Part shown: in pieces, positions 47,727-57,593 of the stretch
Numbering within the stretch: the stretch's first letter is position 1
How the letters are laid out: each line of letters starts with the position of its first letter
Assembly (NCBI GenBank): GCA_023954035.1
Contig: JAMLIT010000003.1
Location: 56,622-120,621, forward strand
Direction of reading: 5' to 3'
From: Burkholderiaceae bacterium
Lineage (GTDB): Bacteria; Pseudomonadota; Gammaproteobacteria; Burkholderiales; Burkholderiaceae_C
DNA length: 64,000 bases
Notes under the pieces: model-generated
Told to the model about the DNA's origin: nothing
Databases searched by the model: none
Seen by the model: only the letters and a program-made list of their open reading frames with translations
Translations under genes and position numbers: made by a program

Positions 47727-49037
47727 TTAGGACTTGTTGGCCTTCTGGAAGCGTTCAAGCTGCTCGTTGCCGCGCTTGACGGCGGTGTCCAGGGCTTCCT
47801 TTGCGCTCTTCTTGCCGGCCCAGATCTGCTCGGTTTCCTCGTCGATGATGGTCCGGATCTGGTTGAAATTGCCCAGGCGAATGCCGCGCGACTTGTCGGT
47901 GGTCTTGCGGATCATCTGCGTCACGGCCACGTCGGTACCCGGCTTTTCCTTGTAGAAGCCCGATTTTTCAGTCAACTCGAAGGCAGCCATGGTAATGGGC
48001 AGGTAGCCGGTGCGCTTGTGGCTGGCCGACTGCACTTCGGCATTGGAGAGGAAGGAGAAGAAGTCCGCCACCCCCTTGTAGTGGGCCGGCGGCTTGCCCG
48101 ACATCACCCACAGGCTGGCGCCACCGATGATGGTGTTTTGTGGCGCGCCATCGACGTCGGGGTAGTAGGGCAGCTGGCTGATGCCGTAGGCGAACTTGGC
48201 TTCCTTGCTGACGCGCGCGTACAGACCCGACGAGCCGGTGATCATGGCGCATTCACCCGATGGGAAGGACACATCGGCTGCATTCGCGCGACCCTTGTAG
48301 ACGAACAGACCCTGCTTGGCCATGTTGGACAAATTGTCGAAATGGCGCAGGTGCAGCGGTGAGTTGAAGACGAGGCGTGCATCGGTGCCGCCAAAGCCGT
48401 TGTTCTTGGTGGCGAACAGCGTGTTGTGCCAGGTCGAGAAGCTCTCGAGCTGCGTCCAGCTGATCCAGCTGGTGGTGAAAGGGCATTTCTCGCCGTTGGC
48501 CTTGAGCTTGGCGGCTGCAGCAACGACTTCGGGCCAGGTGGTGGGCGCCTTTTCGGGATCCAGACCGGCCGCCTTGAACTTGTCCTTGTTGTAATAAAAA
48601 ATTGTCGTCGAGCTGTTGAACGGAAAGCTCAGCATCTGCCCGCTGGGCGCCGTGTAGTAGCCCGCCACGGCCGGAATGTAGGCCTTTGGGTCGAATTTGA
48701 CCTTGGCCTGTTTCATCACTTCGCCGACCGGCACGATGGCCGATTTGGCCGCCATCATCGTGGCCGTGCCCACCTCGTAGACCTGCAGGATGTCCGGGGC
48801 ATTGCCGGCGCGGAAGGCGGCGATGGCGGCAGTCATGTTTTCGTCGTAGGTGCCCTTGAAGGTCGGCACGACCTTGAAGTCTTTCTGGCTCTCGTTGTAT
48901 TGCTTGGCCAGGTCATTGACCCATTCCCCCAGCGGGCCGCTCATCGCGTGCCACCACTGGATTTCGGTCTGGGCCTGGGCGGCGGTGCTGCCCATCACGG
49001 CCAGGGCGGCGCAGGCGGCGAGCGAACGGTATTTCAT
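47727..49037 (-). CDS. ugpB: sn-Glycerol-3-phosphate-binding periplasmic protein
   Basis: 436 residues. Signal peptide to about residue 22 (cleavage after AQA), then an extracellular solute-binding fold: EIQWWHAMSGPLGEWVNDLA, QVYEVGTATMMAAKSAI, PFNSSTTIFYYNKDKFKAAG, WISWTQLESFSTWHN. These match UgpB. It captures glycerol-3-phosphate or its diesters in the periplasm. First gene of ugpBAECQ. The frame runs on upstream for 509 codons, which is antisense of serA and not coding. Confidence 0.95.
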   Translation of the reverse strand: MKYRSLAACAALAVMGSTAAQAQTEIQWWHAMSGPLGEWVNDLAKQYNESQKDFKVVPTFKGTYDENMTAAIAAFRAGNAPDILQVYEVGTATMMAAKSAIVPVGEVMKQAKVKFDPKAYIPAVAGYYTAPSGQMLSFPFNSSTTIFYYNKDKFKAAGLDPEKAPTTWPEVVAAAAKLKANGEKCPFTTSWISWTQLESFSTWHNTLFATKNNGFGGTDARLVFNSPLHLRHFDNLSNMAKQGLFVYKGRANAADVSFPSGECAMITGSSGLYARVSKEAKFAYGISQLPYYPDVDGAPQNTIIGGASLWVMSGKPPAHYKGVADFFSFLSNAEVQSASHKRTGYLPITMAAFELTEKSGFYKEKPGTDVAVTQMIRKTTDKSRGIRLGNFNQIRTIIDEETEQIWAGKKSAKEALDTAVKRGNEQLERFQKANKS

Positions 49038-49286
49038 GAAAGGGGCTCCTTGCTGAAGTGAAAAGCGAATCCTGGCTGGCTTGCGTGACCCTAGTGGGTC
49101 TGGCGCCAGCACCACATTGCTTTTTAACCAGCGTTTGCTTGTTGCAATAAGCGGGTTAACCCCGTGCGAGTGTCCCGCATATTCCCCGGATGCAGGTAGT
49201 GCCTGCTTCGCGATCGCTTGGATGGTGCGGCGCAACATGTTACGGTTCTGGCTTCTTTCCACTTCGCCGGCCTGTTCCGTTGATCC

Positions 49287-50525
49287 ATGAGCGCACCTGC
49301 CCCCACTTCCCTTGACAAAAGCAAGATCAGGTTTCTGTTGCTCGAAGGCTTGCACCCCTCGGCGCTGGAAGTGCTGCGCCGCGCCGGTTACGAGCAGATC
49401 GACGCGGTGTCGGGCGCTTTGCCGCAAGACCAGTTGATTGAGCGCATCCGCGATGTGCATTTCATCGGCATCCGCTCGCGCACGCAGTTGACTGCCGAGG
49501 TGCTTGAGCACGCGCACAAGCTGGTCGCCATCGGGTGCTTTTGCATCGGCACCAACCAGGTGGACCTGAACGCGGCGCGCGAGCGCGGCATTGCCGTGTT
49601 CAACGCCCCGTATTCCAACACCCGGTCTGTTGCCGAACTGGTGCTGGCCGAAGCGATTTTGCTGTTGCGCGGCATACCGGCGCGCAACGCGGCCGCGCAT
49701 CGCGGCGGCTGGCTCAAGTCGGCCGACAACGCGTTCGAGACGCGCGGCAAGACGCTGGGCATCGTGGGCTACGGAGCCATTGGCTCGCAGCTCTCGGTGC
49801 TGGCCGAGTCGCTGGGCATGCAGGTGATCTTCCACGACGTGGTCGCCAAGCTGCCTCTGGGCAACGCGCGGCAGGCGGCTGGGCTGACCGAACTGCTCGG
49901 CGCCAGCGACGTCATCAGCCTGCACGTGCCCGAGCTGCCGTCGACCAAATGGATGATTGGCGCAGCAGAAATCGCCGCCATGAAGCCTGGTGCGGTCTTC
50001 ATCAACGCGGCGCGCGGCACGGTGGTGGAAATCGAGCCTTTGGCCGAGGCGATTCGCGCCGGCAAGCTTCTGGGCGCGGCGGTGGATGTGTTCCCGGTGG
50101 AGCCCCGCAGCAACAAGGACGAATTCGTCAGCCCGCTGCGCGGCCTGGACAACGTGATCCTCACGCCGCACATCGGCGGCTCCACCTTGGAGGCGCAAGC
50201 CAACATTGGCATTGAGGTGGCGGAGAAACTGGTGCGCTACAGCGACAACGGCACGTCCATCAGCTCGGTCAACTTCCCGGAGGTGGCGCTGCCAGCCCAG
50301 CAGGGCACGCACCGCATTCTGCACGTGCACCGCAACGTACCGGGGGTGATGTCGGAAATCAACCAGGTGTTTGCCGACAACCGCGTCAATGTCGCCGCGC
50401 AGTACCTGCAGACCAACGAGGCGATTGGTTATGTGGTGATCGACATCGACGCGGCCTCGTCCGATCTGGCGCTGCAAAAGCTCCAGCAGGTGCAGGGCAC
50501 GCTGCGCTGCCGGGTGCTGTTCTAA
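49287..50525 (+). CDS. serA: D-3-phosphoglycerate dehydrogenase
   Basis: 412 residues. NAD-binding GYGAIG (161-166), catalytic segments INAARGTVVEI and TPHIGGSTLEAQANIG, and a C-terminal ACT domain (about 335-410) for serine feedback. The short form matches the E. coli type. It starts serine synthesis. The 249-bp region to ugpB holds both divergent promoters; no clear boxes were found in it. Confidence 0.95.
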   Translation: MSAPAPTSLDKSKIRFLLLEGLHPSALEVLRRAGYEQIDAVSGALPQDQLIERIRDVHFIGIRSRTQLTAEVLEHAHKLVAIGCFCIGTNQVDLNAARERGIAVFNAPYSNTRSVAELVLAEAILLLRGIPARNAAAHRGGWLKSADNAFETRGKTLGIVGYGAIGSQLSVLAESLGMQVIFHDVVAKLPLGNARQAAGLTELLGASDVISLHVPELPSTKWMIGAAEIAAMKPGAVFINAARGTVVEIEPLAEAIRAGKLLGAAVDVFPVEPRSNKDEFVSPLRGLDNVILTPHIGGSTLEAQANIGIEVAEKLVRYSDNGTSISSVNFPEVALPAQQGTHRILHVHRNVPGVMSEINQVFADNRVNVAAQYLQTNEAIGYVVIDIDAASSDLALQKLQQVQGTLRCRVLF

Positions 50526-50669
50526 AGCTCCGGGCGAGGGGACGCGCCGAGAGCTGACTCGCAACGGGGTGGAGCACAGAGGGCGCCCCCCTGCGCTGCG
50601 TCTCTAAAATCGCGGATTTCCCAGGCGCAGGCGCGCTTGCCGGCCGCATCCCACCCCAGGTTCCCACGA

Positions 50670-53600
50670 ATGAATGCTCCGACCGCACTGGCCACCTTGA
50701 TGGCGCAATCCCCAGAGCCCGTGCGCCTGCGCGAGATTCCCTACAACTACACCAGCTTCTCCGACCGCGAGATCGTCATCCGCCTGCTGGGCAGCCGCGC
50801 CTGGGACACGCTGCTGCAGCTGCGCAAGGAGCGCGACACCGGCCGCTCGGCGCGCATGCTCTACGAGGTGCTGGGAGACATGTGGGTGGTGCAGCGCAAC
50901 CCTTACCTGCAGGACGACCTGCTCGGCAGTCCCAAGCGGCGCGCGCAGCTGGTGCAGGCGCTCGACCACCGCCTCGGCGAAGTGCACAAGCGCCGCCAGC
51001 CCGATGCCGCGCCCGAGCGCGACGCTCTGGTGGGCGAGCTGCTCGCTGCGGCCACCGCTGCCGTGCGCCGCTTCGACGCCGCGTTTGACGCTGCCGCCCA
51101 GTTGCGCCGCGCTGCCCGGCGCACGCTCTCGCGGTTGACGGCCAAGGACAACATCAAGTTCGACGCGCTCTCGCGCGTCAGCCATGTGACCGACGCAACC
51201 GACTGGCGCGTCGAATACCCGTTTGTTGTGCTGACCCCCGACACCGAAGCCGAAATGGCCGGCCTGGTCAAGGGCTGCATTGAACTGGGCCTGACCATCA
51301 TTGCGCGCGGCGGCGGCACCGGCTACACCGGCGGCGCGATTCCGCTGACCGACAAGAGCGCCGTCATCAACACCGAAAAGCTCGAAGCCATGACGGCCGT
51401 CGAGATGCGCAAGCTGCCCGGCGTCGAGGGTGAAGTGGCCACGGTCTGGACCGAGGCGGGGGTTGTCACCCAGCGCGTCGCCGACGCGGCCGACGCCGCA
51501 GGCTATGTGTTTGCCGTGGACCCGACCAGCGCCGAAGCCTCCTGCGTGGGCGGTAACGTGGCCATGAACGCCGGCGGCAAGAAGGCGGTGCTGTGGGGCA
51601 CGGCGCTGGACAACCTGGCCAGCTGGCGCATGGTGACGCCGGACGCGCAGTGGCTCGAAGTGACGCGCGTGGGCCACAACCTGGGCAAGATCCACGACGC
51701 GGAAATGGCCAGCTTCAAGCTCGAATACTTTGAAGCCGACGGCAAGACGCGCGTGCGCAGCGAGCGCCTGGACATCCCCGGCAAGCGCTTTCGCACCGAA
51801 GGCCTGGGCAAGGACGTGACCGACAAGTTCCTCTCGGGCCTGCCCGGCATCCAGAAGGAAGGTTGCGACGGCTTGATTACCAGCTGCCGCTGGATCGTGC
51901 ACCGCATGCCGGCGCACACGCGCACCGTGTGCCTGGAATTTTTCGGCAATGCCAAGGATGCCGTGCCCAGCATCGTCGAGATCAAGGACTTCATGTTCGC
52001 CGAGCAAAAGCGCTCAGGCGTGGTGCTGGCGGGTCTGGAGCATCTGGACGACCGCTACCTCAAGGCGGTGGGCTACGCCACCAAATCCAAGCGGCCCGGT
52101 TTGCCCAAGATGGTGCTGTTTGGTGACATTGCCGGCGACGACCAGGATGCCGTGGCCCGCGTCACCAGCGAAGTGGTGCGCATTGCCAACTCACGCAGCG
52201 GCGAAGGCTTCATTGCCATCAGCCCGGAAGCACGCAAGAAGTTCTGGGCCGACCGCAAGCGCACCGCGGCCATCAGCCGCCACACCAACGCCTTCAAGAT
52301 CAACGAAGACGTGGTGATTCCGCTGCCGCGCATGGCCGAGTACACCGACGGCATCGAGCGCATCAACATCGAGTTGTCGCTGCAGAACAAGCTGGCGCTG
52401 TGCGATGCGCTGGAAGACTTCTTTGCCCGCGGCCAATTGCCGCTGGGCGCAGCTGGCCAGGACGCGGGCGACGCGCTCTCGCCCGAAATGCTGCAAGAGC
52501 GCGTGAACGAGGCGCTCGACGTGGTGCAGCAGGCGCGTACCTTGTGGGCCGCCTGGCTGCGGGATGCCGATGCGCTGTTCCCGCAGCTGCAGGACCACAG
52601 CCTGCGCGCCAGCTGGAAAACGCAAATCCTCGCGCCCCTGCGCGGCATTTTTGCCGGCGACGCGCTCGCGCCGCTGCTGCTCGAATGCGTCACCATTCAC
52701 CAGCGCGTGCTCAAGGGCCGCGTCTGGGTGGCTTTGCACATGCACGCCGGCGATGGCAACGTGCACACCAACATCCCGGTCAACAGTGACGACTACGCCA
52801 TGCTGCAGACCGCGCACGCCGCCGTGGGGCGCATCATGCGGCTGGCGCGCAGCCTGGGCGGGGTGATTTCGGGCGAGCACGGCATTGGCATCACCAAGCT
52901 CGAATACCTGAGCGACGAAGAACTCGCACCCTTTGCCGACTACAAGCAGCGTGTGGACCCGCAGGGCCGGTTCAACAAGGGCAAGTTGCTACGAAATAAA
53001 GAGCTTTTAGCACATGCAGGACAAGCGCTAGAGGCCGATTTGGCATCAAATGTTCGCTTTGCCGACCTGACGCACGCCTACACCCCGAGCTTTGGCCTGA
53101 TGGGGCACGAATCGCTGATCATGCAGCAGAGCGACATTGGCGCCATTGCCGATTCGGTGAAAGACTGTCTGCGCTGCGGCAAGTGCAAACCGGTCTGCGC
53201 CACGCATGTGCCGCGCGCCAATTTGCTGTACTCGCCGCGCAACAAAATCCTCGCCACCTCGCTGCTGGTGGAGGCCTTTTTGTACGAAGAGCAAACCCGC
53301 CGCGGCATCAGCATCCGGCATTGGCAGGAGTTTGAAGACGTGGCCGACCACTGCACCGTCTGCCACAAATGCCTCTCGCCGTGCCCGGTGAAGATCGACT
53401 TTGGCGACGTGACGATGAACATGCGCAACTTGCTGCGCAAGATGGGCAAAAAGAGCTGGCGCCCCGGCAACGCGCTGGCCATGACCATGCTCAACGCCAC
53501 CAGCCCCGAGAAAATCAAGCTGCTGCGCGCCGGCATGGTGGGCGTGGGCTTCAAGGCGCAGCGCATGGCCGTCGATCTGCTGCGCCAGGTGAGCCGCAAG

Positions 53601-54581
53601 CAGACCGCGCACCCTCCGGCCACCGTGGGAGCGGCGCCCATCAAAGAGCAGGTGATTCACTTCATCAACAAGAAGCTGCCCGGCGGCCTGCCGAACAAGA
53701 CGGCGCGCGCGCTGCTCGACATCGAAGACAAGGACTACGTCCCCATCATCCGCGACCCGCAGTCCACCACGGCCAGCAGCGAGGCGGTGTTTTACTTCCC
53801 CGGCTGCGGCTCCGAGCGGCTGTTCAGCCAGGTGGGTCTGGCCACGCAGGCCATGCTCTGGCACGCCGGTGTGCAGACGGTGCTGCCGCCCGGTTACCTG
53901 TGCTGCGGCTACCCGCAGCGCGGCAGCGGCCAGTTCGACAAAGCCGAGAAGATGATCACCGACAACCGGGTGCTGTTCCACCGCGTGGCCACCACGTTGA
54001 ACTACCTGGACATCCAGACGGTGGTGGTCAGCTGCGGCACCTGCTACGACCAGCTGCAGGGCTACGAATTCGACAAAATCTTCCCTGGCAGCCGCATCAT
54101 CGACATCCACGAATACCTGCTGGAAAAGGGCATCACCTTGCCGGCCGGGCAGGGCGGCTACCTGTACCACGAACCCTGCCACAACCCCATGAAGCTGGGC
54201 GACTCGATGAAGACGGTGAAGGCGCTGGTGGGCGACAACGTGATGAAGAGTGATCGCTGCTGCGGCGAGTCCGGCACGCTGGGCGTCACGCGCCCCGACA
54301 TTTCCACGCAGGTGCGCTTTCGCAAGGAAGAAGAAATCAAGAAGGGCGAGGCAGCGCTGCGCGCCAATGGCAGCGTGGCACCGCAGGCCAACGTGAAGAT
54401 TCTCACCAGCTGCCCGAGTTGCCTGCAAGGCCTCAAGCGCTACGAAGACGACTTGCAGAACGGCCTGCTGGAGGCCGACTACATCGTGATTGAAATGGCC
54501 AAACAAATTCTGGGCGAGAACTGGCTGCCCGAGTACGTGCAGCGCGCCAACAGTGGCGGTATCGAAAGGGTGTTGGTATGA
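50670..54581 (+). CDS. Very large FAD-linked oxidase with DUF3683, Fe-S and CCG domains
   Basis: 1303 residues. In order: DUF3683 N-terminal region (about 1-165); an FAD_binding_4 domain ([14 protein letters not shown] near 212); FAD-oxidase C domain (to about 770) with [14 protein letters not shown]; a linker that is a dispersed repeat copy (about 773-793); two [4Fe-4S] motifs, [11 protein letters not shown] (near 832) and [12 protein letters not shown] (near 893); two CCG half-sites (PGCGSE near 1042, CCGYPQRG near 1077, EPCH near 1167, CCGESGTLG near 1197). It looks like a GlcD/GlcF-type dehydrogenase in one chain; the substrate (a 2-hydroxy acid is likely) is not shown. ATG 50670 is preferred over GTG 50637. 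Confidence 0.88.
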   Translation: MNAPTALATLMAQSPEPVRLREIPYNYTSFSDREIVIRLLGSRAWDTLLQLRKERDTGRSARMLYEVLGDMWVVQRNPYLQDDLLGSPKRRAQLVQALDHRLGEVHKRRQPDAAPERDALVGELLAAATAAVRRFDAAFDAAAQLRRAARRTLSRLTAKDNIKFDALSRVSHVTDATDWRVEYPFVVLTPDTEAEMAGLVKGCIELGLTIIARGGGTGYTGGAIPLTDKSAVINTEKLEAMTAVEMRKLPGVEGEVATVWTEAGVVTQRVADAADAAGYVFAVDPTSAEASCVGGNVAMNAGGKKAVLWGTALDNLASWRMVTPDAQWLEVTRVGHNLGKIHDAEMASFKLEYFEADGKTRVRSERLDIPGKRFRTEGLGKDVTDKFLSGLPGIQKEGCDGLITSCRWIVHRMPAHTRTVCLEFFGNAKDAVPSIVEIKDFMFAEQKRSGVVLAGLEHLDDRYLKAVGYATKSKRPGLPKMVLFGDIAGDDQDAVARVTSEVVRIANSRSGEGFIAISPEARKKFWADRKRTAAISRHTNAFKINEDVVIPLPRMAEYTDGIERINIELSLQNKLALCDALEDFFARGQLPLGAAGQDAGDALSPEMLQERVNEALDVVQQARTLWAAWLRDADALFPQLQDHSLRASWKTQILAPLRGIFAGDALAPLLLECVTIHQRVLKGRVWVALHMHAGDGNVHTNIPVNSDDYAMLQTAHAAVGRIMRLARSLGGVISGEHGIGITKLEYLSDEELAPFADYKQRVDPQGRFNKGKLLRNKELLAHAGQALEADLASNVRFADLTHAYTPSFGLMGHESLIMQQSDIGAIADSVKDCLRCGKCKPVCATHVPRANLLYSPRNKILATSLLVEAFLYEEQTRRGISIRHWQEFEDVADHCTVCHKCLSPCPVKIDFGDVTMNMRNLLRKMGKKSWRPGNALAMTMLNATSPEKIKLLRAGMVGVGFKAQRMAVDLLRQVSRKQTAHPPATVGAAPIKEQVIHFINKKLPGGLPNKTARALLDIEDKDYVPIIRDPQSTTASSEAVFYFPGCGSERLFSQVGLATQAMLWHAGVQTVLPPGYLCCGYPQRGSGQFDKAEKMITDNRVLFHRVATTLNYLDIQTVVVSCGTCYDQLQGYEFDKIFPGSRIIDIHEYLLEKGITLPAGQGGYLYHEPCHNPMKLGDSMKTVKALVGDNVMKSDRCCGESGTLGVTRPDISTQVRFRKEEEIKKGEAALRANGSVAPQANVKILTSCPSCLQGLKRYEDDLQNGLLEADYIVIEMAKQILGENWLPEYVQRANSGGIERVLV
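52985..53050 (+). repeat. Dispersed repeat, copy 9, inside the FAD/Fe-S oxidase gene
   Basis: It reads GCTACGAAATAAAGAGCT, TTTAGCACATGCAGGAC, AAGCGCTAGAGGCCGATTTG. It keeps the oxidase frame open and encodes [18 protein letters not shown], between the flavin module and the ferredoxin module. The left arm of the hairpin is degenerate. Confidence 0.85.
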
Positions 54582-55033
54582 GCAAATCGTCTTTTGGCTG
54601 TGCGCTGTGCGCGCAGGATGGCGGCGACCTGGTATGGCGCAGCGACAAGCTGCGGGTGGTGCATGTTGAAGAAGACGGCTTCCCAGGCACCTACCGCGTG
54701 ATCTGGAACGCCCACGTCGCCGAGTTCTCTGAGCTTTCGGCCGAAGAACGCGCTGAGTGTATGGACGCCGTGGTCTGCGTCGAGCGCGCGCTCATCGAGC
54801 ATCTGGAGCCAACCAAGGTCAACCTCGCCGCCCTGGGCAACCAGGTGCCGCACTTGCACTGGCACGTGATTGCACGGTTTGAATGGGACACGCATTTCCC
54901 GAACGCCTTCTGGGGCGAGGCGCAGCGGCCCCGAGAGCACGACAAGGAAGCCGCCTTGCGCGAGCACCTGGACGCCGTGAATGCCCAGATTCGGGATTGC
55001 TTGGCAAAGAGCGAGGCGCCACAAGGCGATTGA
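54578..55033 (+). CDS. HIT-family protein
   Basis: 151 residues with the histidine triad HLHWHV (92-97), preceded by [10 protein letters not shown]. The family hydrolyses nucleotide phosphoramidates or dinucleotides. The CALC pair near the N-terminus may bind zinc. ATGA overlap with the oxidase gene shows coupling. It converges with the BrnA-like gene. Confidence 0.9.
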   Translation: MSKSSFGCALCAQDGGDLVWRSDKLRVVHVEEDGFPGTYRVIWNAHVAEFSELSAEERAECMDAVVCVERALIEHLEPTKVNLAALGNQVPHLHWHVIARFEWDTHFPNAFWGEAQRPREHDKEAALREHLDAVNAQIRDCLAKSEAPQGD

Positions 55034-55045
55034 CGGGCGCTGTCT

Positions 55046-55270
55046 CTACACGGCCTTTGGCCAGTTGATTTGCACTTTGCGGTTTTGCGCAAAGCAGTCA
55101 CGCAGGTACAGGTTGATGAGACTTTGATATGGAACGCCTGCCGCGTCGGCCATGCTCTTGAAATAGTCCACCACGTCCTCAGAAATGCGCATCGTTACTG
55201 GTTTCTTCAGCTTGGATGCGTATGGGTTGCGGCGGGCCTGCATGTTGGAGAGATCGTATTCAGCTTTCAT
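55046..55270 (-). CDS. BrnA/CopG-like antitoxin without an adjacent toxin
   Basis: 74 residues. The C-terminal ribbon-helix-helix pattern KKPVTMRISEDVVDYFKSMA, VPYQSLINLYLRDC is that of BrnA/DUF4415 antitoxins. BrnA is normally preceded by brnT; here the gene upstream is an SRPBCC protein, and no BrnT-like frame is seen on either strand nearby. It may be a solitary regulator or an antitoxin relic. ATG 55270 follows GGGGTGA. Confidence 0.8.
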   Translation of the reverse strand: MKAEYDLSNMQARRNPYASKLKKPVTMRISEDVVDYFKSMADAAGVPYQSLINLYLRDCFAQNRKVQINWPKAV

Positions 55271-55302
55271 GTCGGTCACCCCAGGTAACAAGCGCCCCCG
55301 CG

Positions 55303-56028
55303 TCATGCGACAGCTTTCTCCACATGCCGCTTGAAGTTCTCCAGGATGCTTTGCCAGCCTTGCCGCTGCTGCTCCAGGGATTGCTCGGCGTCTGCGTCGA
55401 AGCACACGCGGACGACGACGCCCTCGCCCTGGCGGACAAATTCCACGCGCGCCGCCCGCTCGCTCATGGTGTATTCCAGCAGAGCGTGCGGGACGACCTG
55501 GGTGTAAACGCCGTCGAAATCAAAGCCGACGCTGCCGTCTTTGGCTTCCATGCGCGAAGAAAACGCACCGCCCTCGCGCAGGTCCACGGTCGATTCGGTG
55601 GTGTGCCAATCGTCTGACGCAGCATTCCATTGGCAGATGGCGCTTGGCGTGGTGTAGGCCTGCCAGACGCGTTCGATGGGAGCTGCAACGAAGGTTTCTA
55701 CTGTGATTTTCATGGTGGGGCTTTCTGAGTAATCTATTTCAGCGGGCGACCTACTCTTTTTTCGGCGAGTCACGAAGGCGAAGAGAGCAATCCAGATAAT
55801 AAATCCGTAAATTCGCACGCTGTGCTGGCTGCTGCCGCCGCTCATTAAACCGGACGTGGTGATGGCGCCCAGGCGAAGCACGCTTTCAATGCCGTAGAAA
55901 ATGCCCCACAGGCCCAAAGAAAATACCACCCGAACTAAATAGTAGGAGTGAACCAATGGGAAAACCACCGCGCCTGCAAGGAAGAACGCAGTAATTCCAG
56001 TCCACACAATCCTCCAAGCGAGCCGCAT
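55303..56028 (-). CDS. Membrane domain fused to an SRPBCC (AHSA1-like) domain
   Basis: 241 residues in one open frame. Residues 1-105 have three hydrophobic segments (about 8-33, 35-54 and 72-87) and no family that I recognise. Residues 106-241 are an SRPBCC/AHSA1 ligand-binding domain (MKITVETFVAAPIERVWQAY, ICQWNAASDDWHT, GVYTQVVPHALLEYTM, GWQSILENFKRHVE). SRPBCC proteins of this kind are usually free-standing and start at that internal Met (55713), so two genes fused in frame, or an SRPBCC gene alone, are alternatives. The N-terminal part is AT-richer than its neighbours. Confidence 0.65.
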   Translation of the reverse strand: MRLAWRIVWTGITAFFLAGAVVFPLVHSYYLVRVVFSLGLWGIFYGIESVLRLGAITTSGLMSGGSSQHSVRIYGFIIWIALFAFVTRRKKSRSPAEIDYSESPTMKITVETFVAAPIERVWQAYTTPSAICQWNAASDDWHTTESTVDLREGGAFSSRMEAKDGSVGFDFDGVYTQVVPHALLEYTMSERAARVEFVRQGEGVVVRVCFDADAEQSLEQQRQGWQSILENFKRHVEKAVA

Positions 56029-56244
56029 TTTTAATGTTAGGACAAAGCCTGACGATATTGAAACTTCAGCACGTGGTAGCCAACTACCTCACGACGCTAA
56101 ACCAGCACCCTGTTGCACGCAGAGACCGCATGCATTCCGCAGGTTTCGTGAGTTGAGGAATTTCGCGGATGATATCGGCCTTCCGGTAATTTTTACCCCA
56201 CCCCGTCGCCACTGCGTCGGCAATCGTTTTACAGGGCAAACCCA

Positions 56245-56682
56245 ATGGCAGGCCTCAAACCCGGCGCCCCCACGCCTGAATCCATCACCGTGCACGAAGC
56301 TTCGCGCGTGCTCGAGGTGGCATTCTCCGACGGCGCGCAGTTTCGCATTCCCTTTGAGCTGATGCGCGTGTACTCGCCTTCGGCCGAAGTTATGGGGCAT
56401 GGCCCGGGCCAGGAAGTGCTGCAGACTGGCAAGCGCGAGGTGACTCTGCTGGACCTGGCGCCGGTGGGCAACTACGCGGTGCAGCCCCGGTTCTCCGACG
56501 GACACGACAGCGGGATCTTCTCCTGGGATTACCTCTATGAACTGGGCGCGCGCCAGGCTGAATTCTGGGCTGATTACGAAGCGCGCCTGGCGGCTGCCCA
56601 GGTCGACCGCGATGCGCCGATGGTGCCCAAAGGCCTGAGCAAAACCAAGACCAAGAGCGCGCAAGGTTGCGGCGGGCACTGA
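56245..56682 (+). CDS. DUF971 protein
   Basis: 145 residues. The DUF971 (gamma-butyrobetaine hydroxylase N-terminal-like) domain spans about 10-105: ITVHEASRVLEVAFSDGAQF, FELMRVYSPSAEV, VGNYAVQPRFSDGHDSGIFS. The tail is Lys-rich and ends QGCGGH. Function is unknown; the domain has been linked to Fe-S/metal binding. It precedes ubiE as in other Burkholderiales. Confidence 0.88.
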   Translation: MAGLKPGAPTPESITVHEASRVLEVAFSDGAQFRIPFELMRVYSPSAEVMGHGPGQEVLQTGKREVTLLDLAPVGNYAVQPRFSDGHDSGIFSWDYLYELGARQAEFWADYEARLAAAQVDRDAPMVPKGLSKTKTKSAQGCGGH

Positions 56683-56717
56683 ATCGCTCGGGATCGTGGG
56701 GTATTCGCCACTTCGTT

Positions 56718-56781
56718 CACTATGGTTTTTGTAGCTTATGGCTTAGTATCTGCAAGCGCTGGCAGGCTATTTGGCTTAAAT
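56718..56781 (+). repeat. Dispersed repeat, diverged copy 10
   Basis: It reads ACTATGGTTTTTGTAGCTTA, then TGGCTTAGTATCTGCAAGCGCT and GGCAGGCTATTTGGC (the first part of that string is degenerate). It lies between the DUF971 gene and ubiE. The conserved AGAGG is changed to GCAGG, and the ubiE start is 56 nt further on, so it gives no ribosome site here. Confidence 0.65.
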
Positions 56782-56836
56782 GTCGGATATCCCAGCTATT
56801 TCAAGGGTTGTCCCCCGAACCGCTAGCATTGCTTCC

Positions 56837-57571
56837 ATGAGCACTACCCATTTCGGTTTCCAGTCGGTCGACGAGCGCGACAAGGCACGCCGCGTGCGCG
56901 GCGTGTTCGATTCGGTTGCGCCGCGCTACGACGTGATGAACGACCTGATGTCGGGCGGTCTGCACCGCGCCTGGAAGGCCTACACGGTGCTGGTCGCCAA
57001 CCTGCAGGAGGGCCAGCGCGTGCTGGACATTGCCGGCGGAACTGGCGACCTGGCGCTGGCTTTTGCCAAGAAGGTGGGCGAACGCGGCCAGGTGGTGCAC
57101 ACCGACATCAACGAAGCCATGCTGCGCACCGGGCGCGACCGCCTGATCGACGCGGGCGTGGTGCTGCCCACGGCGGTATGCGATGCCGAGCAGCTGCCTT
57201 TTCCCGACGCGCATTTCGATCTGGTCAGCGTGGCCTTCGGTTTGCGCAACATGACGCACAAGGAGCGGGCCCTGGCCGAAATGTGCCGCGTTCTCAAGCC
57301 GGGCGGCAAGCTCCTGGTGCTGGAGTTTTCCAAGGTGGCGAAGCCGCTGGCCAAGGCGTATGACTGGTACTCTTTCAACATCCTGCCGCGCATTGGCCAG
57401 TGGGTGGCGGGCGACGCCGACAGCTACCGGTATCTGGCCGAATCCATCCGCATGCACCCGGACCAGCAGGCGCTCAAGGCGCTGATGCACCAGGCCGGTT
57501 TCGGCCATGTCGATTGCCACAACATGACGGCTGGCGTGGTGGCGCTGCATGTGGGAATCAAGTGTTCGTAG
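56837..57571 (+). CDS. ubiE: UbiE, ubiquinone/menaquinone C-methyltransferase
   Basis: 244 residues. It begins with [11 protein letters not shown] and the [17 protein letters not shown] motif; SAM motif [13 protein letters not shown] (62-74); the family signature [15 protein letters not shown] follows. It methylates demethoxyubiquinol (and demethylmenaquinol where present). An upstream ATG at 56780 is in frame but unlikely. First of a ubi cluster with ubiJ and ubiB. Confidence 0.97.
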   Translation: MSTTHFGFQSVDERDKARRVRGVFDSVAPRYDVMNDLMSGGLHRAWKAYTVLVANLQEGQRVLDIAGGTGDLALAFAKKVGERGQVVHTDINEAMLRTGRDRLIDAGVVLPTAVCDAEQLPFPDAHFDLVSVAFGLRNMTHKERALAEMCRVLKPGGKLLVLEFSKVAKPLAKAYDWYSFNILPRIGQWVAGDADSYRYLAESIRMHPDQQALKALMHQAGFGHVDCHNMTAGVVALHVGIKCS

Positions 57572-57593
57572 TTTGGCGTTCAAGGAGATTGCC

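Noticed and set aside
49105-49162. A possible eleventh repeat copy (TTGCTTGTTGCAATAAGCGG)
   Set aside because: It has the AATAAGCG arm but lacks the GCTA...TAGCT part and AGAGGCC, so it may be chance similarity.
47727-50564. A 945-codon minus-strand frame including ugpB
   Set aside because: Only the last 436 codons are UgpB with its signal peptide. The rest is antisense of serA.
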